NCBI GenBank assembly: GCA_902496115.1
Contig: CABUZK010000035.1
Coordinates: forward strand, 1-18,919
Direction: 5' to 3'
DNA: 18,919 nt
Origin: an uncultured Collinsella sp.
GTDB taxonomy: Bacteria > Actinomycetota > Coriobacteriia > Coriobacteriales > Coriobacteriaceae
This document shows, one piece after another, positions 13,730-18,919 of the stretch. The notes under the pieces are model-generated. The model was not told the origin of the DNA and did not search any database. It saw nothing but the letters and a program-made list of their open reading frames with translations. A program made the position numbers and the translations under genes. Numbering within the stretch: the stretch's first letter is position 1; every line of letters begins with the position of its first letter.

Positions 13730-15406
13730 CTACGAGAGCGACGTTCTCAGCAACTCGTTGAAGAGCTTCGGGTTGCCCTTGCCGCGGCTCGCCTTCATGC
13801 ACTGGCCCACCAAAAAGCCGATGACCTTCTGGTTGCCGTCACGATACTGCTGCGCCTGATCGGCACAGTTTGCCAGTACCTCGTCCACGATCGGCTGCAG
13901 CGCGGCGGCGTCGCTCACCTGACGCATACCACGCTCGTCGACAATCTTGTTGGGGTCGTCGCCAGTTTGGGCCATGGCCTCAAAGACCTCGTGCGCCTGG
14001 TTGGAGCTGATGGCATCGGTCGCCAGCAGCTTGGCAAGCGCCGCCACCTGAGCCGGCGCGATGCCGGACTCGGCCAGCGAGACGCCCGCGCCCTTAAGGT
14101 AGGCGATCATCTCGTTGACCAGCAGGTTTGCGACCGTCTGGGCCTCTTTGCCAGCCATACCGGCAGCGGCGGCCTCAAAGAAGTCGGCAAACTCGGGGTC
14201 GCCGGCAATCTGCTCGGCATCGGCCGTCTTAATGCCAAAGTCGGCCTCAAAACGGACGCGCTTGGCATCGGGCAGCTCGGGGATCTCGCCACGGCAGCGG
14301 TCGATGAACTCGTCGTCCAAATCGAACGGCGCCAGATCGGGGTCGGGGAACAGACGATAGTCGTCGGCCGTCTCCTTGACGCGCATGACCACGGTGCGCT
14401 TGCGGCTGGGCTCCCAGTGGCGGGTCTCCTGGTAGATGATGCCGCCCTCCTCGAGCACTTCGGCCTGGCGGCAGATCTCGTAGGCAAGGCCGTCGTGCAG
14501 GCTCTTAAACGAGTTGAGGTTCTTGAGCTCGGTCTTGGTACCCAGCTTGGTCTCGCCGCGGCGGCGCAGCGACACGTTGCCGTCGCAGCGCATAGAACCC
14601 TTCTCCATGGAGCAGTCCGAAATGCCCAGCGTCACAAAGATGCGACGGAGCTTTTCCATAAACAGGCGCGCTTCCTCGGGCGTGCGCAGATCGGGCTCAG
14701 TCACGAGCTCAATCAAAGGCGTGCCGCAGCGGTTGTAGTCGACGAGCGACTCGGCAGCGGCGGTAATGCGGCCCTCGGCACCGCCCACGTGCACCATCTT
14801 GGCGGCGTCCTCCTCCATGTGGATGCGCAGGATGCGGATGGGCACCGTGTAGGAACCGTCCTCGCGACGCTCAGGCATCTGCAGGTTGGACGCGTCATAG
14901 CTGGCCAGGTTGCCGGCGCGCTGGTTGCCCTCGCGCATGGTCGACGTCATGGACGTGGACAGGCCCTCGGCGTTGGCCGAGGCGCTCGCCAGGCTCTGAG
15001 CCTCGGCCTCGCCAAACGCGCAATCGGGGCGCTCGGCGGCACCGCGACCGGTCACGTCCAGATCCAGGTGACCGTACATGGCAAAGGCGACCGGGCCCTG
15101 CGTGGTCTGGAAGTTCTTGGCCATATCGGGATAGAAGTAGTGCTTACGGTAGAACATCGAGTGGCGCTGGATCTCGCAGTTGGTGGCGAGACCGGCCTTG
15201 ACAATGCTCTCGATGGCGCGCTTGTTGGGCACCGGCAGGGCACCGGGCAGGCCCAGGCACACCGGGCACACGTTGGCGTTGGGCTCGTCATCGTGGCTGA
15301 GCTTGCAGTTGCAGAACATCTTGGTATCGAGTGCGGTGAGCTCGGTATGGATCTCCAGGCCGATCACGGCCTCCCAATCCTGCAGGACCTCGGAAAGCTC
15401 CTTCAT
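13730..15406 (-). CDS. gatB: Asp/Glu-tRNA amidotransferase subunit B
   Basis: Binds mischarged Glu-tRNA(Gln) or Asp-tRNA(Asn), activates the acid with ATP and receives ammonia from GatA. It opens with the family motif WEAVIGLEIHTEL. The zinc site is complete: Cys32 and Cys34 (CNC), Cys47 and Cys50 (CPVC). The kinase-like cradle shows FYRKHYFYPDMAKNFQ, RIHMEEDAAKMVH and LIELVTEPD; the C-terminal tail domain ends with GFLVGQCMKASRGKGNPKLFNELL. At 558 residues it is about 60-80 longer than usual, owing to an extra segment around 121-186 between LDLDVTG and the RIHMEED motif. The ATG overlaps the gatA stop by one base (TAATG), with GGGAGG upstream. Last gene of the gatCAB operon; the palindromic element begins 6 bp after its stop. 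Confidence 0.96.
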   Translation of the reverse strand: MKELSEVLQDWEAVIGLEIHTELTALDTKMFCNCKLSHDDEPNANVCPVCLGLPGALPVPNKRAIESIVKAGLATNCEIQRHSMFYRKHYFYPDMAKNFQTTQGPVAFAMYGHLDLDVTGRGAAERPDCAFGEAEAQSLASASANAEGLSTSMTSTMREGNQRAGNLASYDASNLQMPERREDGSYTVPIRILRIHMEEDAAKMVHVGGAEGRITAAAESLVDYNRCGTPLIELVTEPDLRTPEEARLFMEKLRRIFVTLGISDCSMEKGSMRCDGNVSLRRRGETKLGTKTELKNLNSFKSLHDGLAYEICRQAEVLEEGGIIYQETRHWEPSRKRTVVMRVKETADDYRLFPDPDLAPFDLDDEFIDRCRGEIPELPDAKRVRFEADFGIKTADAEQIAGDPEFADFFEAAAAGMAGKEAQTVANLLVNEMIAYLKGAGVSLAESGIAPAQVAALAKLLATDAISSNQAHEVFEAMAQTGDDPNKIVDERGMRQVSDAAALQPIVDEVLANCADQAQQYRDGNQKVIGFLVGQCMKASRGKGNPKLFNELLRTSLS

Positions 15407-16920
15407 TACAGCTCGCCTCCCTTCCCGGCAAAATCGGGCGCGACGGAAAGCGCGGGCGCACCCGTAGCAGCATCGGCAAAGCCGCGCTCCAGAGCGCGGG
15501 CAAACGTGAGCAGCTGACGGTCCTTAAAGGCCGGACCCACCAGCTGGGCAGAAACGGGCAGCTTGCTGTCCTCGCCCAGGCCCAGCGGCACCGAGATGCC
15601 ACCGTTGCCGCAGATGTTGAGCGAAATGGTGTACAGGTCGGAGAGGTACATCTGCGTGGGGTCGCTGATCTCGCCAAACTTAAAGGCCGTGCGCGGCGAG
15701 GCGGGCATGAGGATGGTGTCCACCTTGGCATATGCGGCGTCGTAGTCCCGCGTGATGAGCGCGCGGGCCTTTTGCGCGGCGTAGTAGTACTTGTCGTACA
15801 CGCCCGAGCTCAGCAGGTAGGCGCCGAGCATCTGACGGCGCTTGGCCTCGGCGCCAAAGCCGTGGGCGCGCGACAGCGAGCTCTGGTCGGACAAGTTGGC
15901 GCAGCCCTCCTCCTGATAGCCGTAGCGAATGCCGTCGAAGCGGGCCAGGTTGGAGAACGCCTCGGCCGGGCCGATGACGTAGTAGGCGGCGATGGCGGCG
16001 TCCAGGTGCGGCAGGTCGACCTCGACCAACTCGGCACCCTGGTTCCGCAGCTCCTGGGCGGCGCGCTGAACAGCGGCCTTGACCTCGGGCGTCAGGCCCT
16101 CGGCCTCCATAAACGCAGGGATAACGCCCACGCGCTTGCCCTCGATGCTGTCGTTGAGATGCTCGGTAAAGTCGACGGCGCAATCCTGGCTGGTGCAGTC
16201 GTACGGATCGTGGCCCGCGCCGGTAAGCGCGTTCATGGCTAGCGCGACATCCTCGACCGTGCGGCCGAAGGGGCCAACCTGGTCGAGCGACGAGCCAAAG
16301 GCCACAACGCCGTAACGGCTCACGGCGCCATACGTGGGCTTAAAGCCCACCACGCCGCACAGCGACGCCGGCTGGCGAATGGAGCCGCCGGTGTCCGAGC
16401 CCAGCGAGAGCGCGACCTCGCCCGCGGCGACGGCGGCAGCGGAGCCGCCCGAGGAGCCGCCGGGCACGCGCTCGGTATCCCAGGGATTGTTGGTGCGGTG
16501 GAACGCCGAGCTCTCGGTGGAGCTGCCAAAGGCAAACTCGTCCATGTTGGCCTTGCCCATGGGCAGGCAGCCGGCATCGAGCATGCGCTGGACGCAGGTG
16601 GCGGTGTAGACGCTCTGGTAGTCCCCGAGCATGCGGGAAGCACAGGTGGTGCGCGTGCCCACGAGGTTCATGTTGTCCTTAATGGCCAGCGGCACGCCCG
16701 CAAGCGGGGGCAGAGGCTTACCTGCGGCACGGTCGGCATCCACGCGCGCAGCGGCCTCGAGCGCAAGCTCGGGCGCCACCTGCAGGAATGCCTGGACCCC
16801 GCCCTCGCGCGCCTCGATAGCGGCAAGGGAGGCCTGGGCCACCTCGGTAGCGGTAAAGTCGCCGGCGGCAACGCCCGCGGCGATCTGGGCGGCGGTAAGG
16901 GAATCGAAACTCTGCGCCAT
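15406..16920 (-). CDS. gatA: Asp/Glu-tRNA amidotransferase subunit A
   Basis: Amidase-signature subunit that hydrolyses glutamine and channels ammonia to GatB. The 504-residue length is close to normal. The catalytic Ser-cisSer-Lys triad is present: Lys81 in LAIKDN, Ser156 in the GGSSGGS motif and Ser180 in SDTGGSIRQPA. Further conserved parts are RTTCASRML near residue 90 and NMDEFAFGSSTE near 125. The start ATG overlaps the gatC stop by one base, and its own stop overlaps the gatB start in the same way, so the three genes are coupled. The enzyme is needed where glutaminyl- and/or asparaginyl-tRNA synthetase is missing, as in most Gram-positive bacteria; which one applies here is not visible. 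Confidence 0.97.
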   Translation of the reverse strand: MAQSFDSLTAAQIAAGVAAGDFTATEVAQASLAAIEAREGGVQAFLQVAPELALEAAARVDADRAAGKPLPPLAGVPLAIKDNMNLVGTRTTCASRMLGDYQSVYTATCVQRMLDAGCLPMGKANMDEFAFGSSTESSAFHRTNNPWDTERVPGGSSGGSAAAVAAGEVALSLGSDTGGSIRQPASLCGVVGFKPTYGAVSRYGVVAFGSSLDQVGPFGRTVEDVALAMNALTGAGHDPYDCTSQDCAVDFTEHLNDSIEGKRVGVIPAFMEAEGLTPEVKAAVQRAAQELRNQGAELVEVDLPHLDAAIAAYYVIGPAEAFSNLARFDGIRYGYQEEGCANLSDQSSLSRAHGFGAEAKRRQMLGAYLLSSGVYDKYYYAAQKARALITRDYDAAYAKVDTILMPASPRTAFKFGEISDPTQMYLSDLYTISLNICGNGGISVPLGLGEDSKLPVSAQLVGPAFKDRQLLTFARALERGFADAATGAPALSVAPDFAGKGGEL

Positions 16921-17231
16921 TACTCGCTCTCCCCCTCTCCCAAAATGGACGGCACGCGGAAGTAGCGGTCGCGCGCGCTGCCGGCGTTTTCAAGCGCAAT
17001 ATCGAGCGGCAGGTCGCGCTCGGACTCGCGCAGGTCATCGCCCATCACGTTGGACAGGCTTCCGATGGGATGGAACGTGGGCTCCACGTCGGGCAAGTCA
17101 TATTGCAGGACGGGCTCGAGCATCTGGACGGCGTCGTTCAGGTAGGACGTCATCTGGGTGAGCTCGTCATCGGTCAGTGCGATCTTTGCGTAGTCGGCGA
17201 TGCCGCGCACGTCTTTCTCGCTGAGTGCCAT
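16920..17231 (-). CDS. gatC: Asp/Glu-tRNA amidotransferase subunit C
   Basis: Small subunit that wraps around GatA and stabilises the GatAB complex. From the ATG at 17231 it has 103 residues, the normal length. Typical features are an N-terminal LSEKDVRGIADYAKIALTDDEL helix pair, a central MLEPVLQYDLPDVEPTFHP and the C-terminal YFRVPSILGEGESE that leads to the stop. AAGGGAG lies just upstream of this ATG; the in-frame ATG at 17249 is inside that region and is less likely. First gene of gatCAB. A minus-strand -10 TATACT (17267-17272) lies about 35 bp upstream, without a good -35. Confidence 0.94.
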   Translation of the reverse strand: MALSEKDVRGIADYAKIALTDDELTQMTSYLNDAVQMLEPVLQYDLPDVEPTFHPIGSLSNVMGDDLRESERDLPLDIALENAGSARDRYFRVPSILGEGESE

Positions 17232-17266
17232 AGGCGCTCCCTTCCGCATAACAGATAAACCGCTCT

Positions 17267-17272
17267 AGTATA
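17267..17272 (-). promoter_or_regulatory. Possible -10 element of gatCAB
   Basis: TATACT on the minus strand, about 35 bp before the gatC ATG. No good -35 is seen at 16-18 bp, so expression may be weak or need an activator. Confidence 0.4.
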
Positions 17273-17310
17273 CAAGGCAACGCCGCTTGGAGCAGGCGCT
17301 TTACCCAAAT

Positions 17311-17440
17311 GCAGCGAAAACGTAACGAGGGCGGCGGTTGGCAGGCGGCGGGCTGGCGGTTCCGCAGCGAAACCGCGCCGTCCATAGCGAAAACCGTCCC
17401 GCCCGCAACGAAAACCGTCTCGCCCGCAGCGAAAAGCATC
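17311..17440. repeat. Degenerate 21-bp tandem repeat upstream of gatC
   Basis: Copies with the core GCAGCGAAAAC(C)GTC start near 17364, 17384, 17405 and 17426, spaced 20-21 bp, and a further isolated GCAGCGAAAA lies at 17311-17320. The two middle copies differ at only four of 21 positions. No gene is supported here; this is part of the 320-bp gap between gatC and the sortase gene. Confidence 0.7.
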
Positions 17441-17493
17441 ACAAGATTCGACACTTTTCGTCCAAATCGCGATTTTCATCGAATGTTGTGATG
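17437..17493. repeat. 15-bp inverted repeat with a competing hairpin
   Basis: CATCACAAGATTCGA (17437-17451) and TCGAATGTTGTGATG (17479-17493) pair at 14 of 15 positions around a 27-nt loop. Alternatively CGAAAAG (17430-17436) can pair with CTTTTCG (17454-17460), which would compete for the same region. It lies downstream of the sortase gene and upstream of gatC. Confidence 0.65.
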
Positions 17494-17507
17494 GTTTGGA
17501 AGTCCCG

Positions 17508-17542
17508 ACCACCACAAAGGTGCCTGTCCCCATTGTGGTGGT
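17508..17542. repeat. REP-like hairpin after the sortase gene
   Basis: ACCACCACAA and TTGTGGTGGT form a perfect 10-bp stem around a 15-nt loop containing GGTGCCTGTCCCC. From memory the GTGCCTGTCCCC motif recurs in intergenic REP-type elements of several bacteria, but no other copy was found in this window. It lies 14 bp after the sortase stop and has no T-run, so it is not a classic terminator. Confidence 0.6.
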
Positions 17543-17555
17543 TCTGAAGAATGTC

Positions 17556-18494
17556 TTATGCCGAGGCCTTGGTCTTGCGGCGGTGGCGGACCGCGTGGAT
17601 CACGATGTCCAGTAGCAACAGCACAATGGCCACGACCACGATGAGCACGGCAAACTCGCGCTTGCCCCAGTGGCGGCCGGCCAGCGACTTTTGCTTGTCG
17701 ACGTCCTTCTTGTTGTACTTGGTGCGCACGCAATGCACCAGCAGGCGATGGTCGTTCACGCCGTAGGGCGTGCAGGTGACGAGCGTCACCTTGTCGGCGC
17801 CGGGCTCGATGGTCAGCGACTCCATCTCCTCGGGCAGCACGACCTCGGAGTCCACCATCTTGTAGGCGAGCGTCTTGTTCATGGTGTGCAGCAGCACCAG
17901 GTCGCCGGGCTCCAGCGAGTGGATGTCGTCGAACATGCTCAGGTTGCGCATGCCCGAGTGCGCGGTGAGCACGCAATGCGTCGAGGTGCCGCCCACCGGC
18001 AGGCTCGTGCCCTCCAGGTGGCCGACGCCCGCCATAAGGACCTCCTCGCTCGTGCCGTGGTAGATGGGCATGCTCACGTCGATGGAGGGGATCTCGACCC
18101 AGCTCATCATGGGGTCGCGGTCAAAAATGAGCTGTTGGGCGTAGGGCTCGATCTGGTCGGCGGGGAGCTCGGTGGCCTCGCCCGCCAGCTGTTCGTTAAA
18201 GGAGCGAGCCTGGAGCAGGATGCGCTCGCGCTCCTCGGCAGACAGCGCGTCCACGGTGCTGGACACGGTGCTGATCTGGTTGAACACGCCCGAGGCTTCG
18301 AGCCGGTCCAAGATCCACGGCCAGGTCATAAGGCCCACGCCAATAAGGATGATGACGATGGTGATGAGCCGATCAGCCCAGCGCGGCAGCCGCTTGCGAC
18401 GGCGCTTGGGCTTTGGTTGAGGTTTGGGCTGAGGGCTTGAGCCGCCGTTGTCCACGGCGTTGTTGCTCTTCATATGTTTGGCGCCCTGCACCAT
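17556..18494 (-). CDS. Class C sortase (pilus-type)
   Basis: Membrane transpeptidase that joins cell-surface proteins, typically polymerising pilins. The 312-residue product has a proline/lysine-rich cytoplasmic start, a membrane segment at about 43-60, the sortase barrel and a second membrane segment at about 281-301 followed by basic residues; the second segment is characteristic of class C. The catalytic residues are visible: His179 (LTAHSG), Cys241 (TLVTC) and Arg250 (NDHRLLV). The GHLEGTSLPVGG and MFDDIHSLEPGD blocks are also usual. The active-site lid, normally DPF/DPW, is not obvious; IEPY at 115-118 may replace it. The ATG at 18494 has GAGGAG upstream; an ATG at 18473 is less likely. 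No pilin or LPXTG substrate gene lies in the window, so the partner is probably to the right or elsewhere. Confidence 0.93.
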   Translation of the reverse strand: MVQGAKHMKSNNAVDNGGSSPQPKPQPKPKRRRKRLPRWADRLITIVIILIGVGLMTWPWILDRLEASGVFNQISTVSSTVDALSAEERERILLQARSFNEQLAGEATELPADQIEPYAQQLIFDRDPMMSWVEIPSIDVSMPIYHGTSEEVLMAGVGHLEGTSLPVGGTSTHCVLTAHSGMRNLSMFDDIHSLEPGDLVLLHTMNKTLAYKMVDSEVVLPEEMESLTIEPGADKVTLVTCTPYGVNDHRLLVHCVRTKYNKKDVDKQKSLAGRHWGKREFAVLIVVVAIVLLLLDIVIHAVRHRRKTKASA

Positions 18495-18510
18495 CGCCGG
18501 TCACTCCTCT

Positions 18511-18550
18511 ACAACTCAAGTTGTCTAAACAAATAATAGCCGATTCGCGA
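18511..18550 (-). promoter_or_regulatory. Sortase promoter region
   Basis: Minus strand -10 TATTAT (18533-18538) without a good -35. Directly upstream lies TCGCGAATCGGCT (18538-18550), which matches the left half of the palindrome at 18625-18637 at 12 of 13 positions. Downstream, ACAACTCAAGTTGT (18511-18524) is a 14-bp palindrome near the expected 5' end of the mRNA, just before the Shine-Dalgarno. Confidence 0.45.
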
Positions 18551-18624
18551 GCTCATGCGCCGGACAACGCAGCCTGGCAGCATTGCGCAGCGCGAGTTGG
18601 GCCAGCATTTGAGTTTTCAAAATG

Positions 18625-18656
18625 TCCCGAATCGGCTGGGCGATTCGGGATACAAT
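18625..18656 (+). promoter_or_regulatory. Palindromic operator abutting a -10 element
   Basis: TCCCGAATCG (18625-18634) and CGATTCGGGA (18641-18650) form a perfect 10-bp inverted repeat with a 6-bp centre. It touches TACAAT (18651-18656), a likely -10 on the plus strand. The -35 region lies inside the palindrome and is a poor match, so the promoter probably depends on the protein that binds there. Confidence 0.6.
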
Positions 18657-18662
18657 GTCAAT

Positions 18663-18761
18663 AGAAAACGACGCACCCCGCGTAAGTGTACGAGAGCGCG
18701 GGCGGCCTAGTTTTCAGCTTTAGTTAAATGCCCGGGCCTCTAACCCCGGGCATTCTTATTT
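18663..18761 (+). ncRNA. Candidate small RNA or leader RNA
   Basis: From the expected start after the TACAAT element to an intrinsic terminator there are about 100 nt without an ORF. It contains a hairpin with CCCGCG/CGCGGG arms (18677-18702) and ends with the terminator at 18727-18761. It may be a free small RNA or the 5' leader, with attenuator, of the tiny ORF at 18843. No known RNA family was recognised. Confidence 0.45.
18727..18761 (+). terminator. Intrinsic terminator upstream of the tiny ORF
   Basis: A perfect 10-bp stem AATGCCCGGG/CCCGGGCATT with an 8-nt loop is followed by CTTATTT. A second hairpin (TTTGCGC/GCGCAAA, 18759-18780) starts within this tail and could compete with it. 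Confidence 0.7.
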
Positions 18762-18842
18762 GCGCTTGTTGCGGCGCAAATGCCTTCTACCGTCCGCACC
18801 GCGCGTGCGCGGGCGGCCGACGACTCGATCGGAGGTCCCCAA

Positions 18843-18919
18843 ATGCTGAAATTCCTTAACGCGCTCGCCGCCCTCGCGGCGGTGGGCACGTTCGTCATCG
18901 CGTTTCTTGACTCGTATGA
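18843..18919 (+). CDS. Start of a tiny hydrophobic peptide gene (partial)
   Basis: An ATG with a strong Shine-Dalgarno (GGAGGT, 18831-18836) opens a frame of 25 codons that runs off the window. The visible part is a single hydrophobic segment, starting MLKFLNALAALAAVGTFVIA and continuing with Phe-Leu-Asp-Ser-Tyr. The GTFVIAFL part recalls the small membrane-active peptides annotated as holin-like or Fst/TxpA-type toxins, but the resemblance is slight and the end is missing. It follows a structured, GC-rich leader (18762-18830) that contains a 12-base copy of a segment from the upstream RNA element. It could also be the start of an ordinary membrane protein with a signal anchor. Confidence 0.5.
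   Translation, partial: MLKFLNALAALAAVGTFVIAFLDSY

Noticed and set aside
13685..15517. 610-codon plus-strand frame over gatB
   Set aside because: Long antisense frames are common in high-GC genes; gatB on the other strand has all family motifs.
17311..17440. CRISPR array
   Set aside because: The 21-bp units are directly adjacent, without unique spacers, and no cas gene is present.
17174..17533. Minus-strand frame with repeated GRDGFRC peptides across the 21-bp repeats
   Set aside because: The frame overlaps gatC, has no ribosome binding site, and the peptide repeat follows simply from a repeat length divisible by three.

Overview
The window looks like a chromosomal piece of a high-GC Gram-positive gut actinobacterium of the Coriobacteriia, most likely Collinsella or a close relative. 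This is an inference from base composition, strong purine-rich ribosome binding sites, gene content (glmM beside rplM-rpsI, gatCAB, a class C sortase) and general resemblance of the proteins; no database search was run. Almost everything is coded on the minus strand. Plus-strand genes are an unknown 144-residue protein, an AraC-type regulator and a tiny partial ORF at the right edge.

Left part (1-4820, read right to left): tmRNA with its terminator, a patatin-like lipase with a perfect Shine-Dalgarno, then a sigma70-type promoter driving rplM-rpsI, a strong intrinsic terminator, glmM (phosphoglucosamine mutase) and a single-domain glucose-type PTS EIIA. This is a housekeeping block for ribosome assembly, ribosome rescue, cell-wall precursor synthesis and sugar uptake. 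The plus-strand unknown gene at 4820 starts divergently from the tmRNA.

Middle part (5313-13505): a ribbon-helix-helix antitoxin and PIN toxin pair with a clear promoter framed by tandem GCTAGC sites. Next is a probable metal-handling island: an AraC regulator divergent from two adjoining half-size ABC transporters of the exporter fold (YbtP/YbtQ-like organisation), followed by a small Cys-containing membrane protein (DUF6110-like) and a P1B-type ATPase whose usual CPC metal motif is SCA. The AraC and ABC promoters appear to share one -10 region.

Right part (13506-18919): between the convergent araC and gatB ends lies a 143-bp palindromic element with 41-bp arms. The gatC-gatA-gatB operon follows, with one-base TAATG stop-start overlaps; it makes Gln-tRNA and/or Asn-tRNA by transamidation. 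Upstream of gatC is a repeat-rich intergenic region, then a class C sortase without a visible pilin substrate. The last 350 bp hold a perfect 10-bp inverted repeat abutting a -10 element, a structured leader with an intrinsic terminator, and the start of a tiny hydrophobic peptide gene.

The most interesting unexplained items are the structured leader plus tiny peptide at the right end (with an operator-like sequence shared with the sortase promoter), the inverted 17-base copy of the tmRNA T-arm next to ssrA, the long palindrome after gatB, and the SCA ATPase/DUF6110 pair with its patterned upstream repeats.
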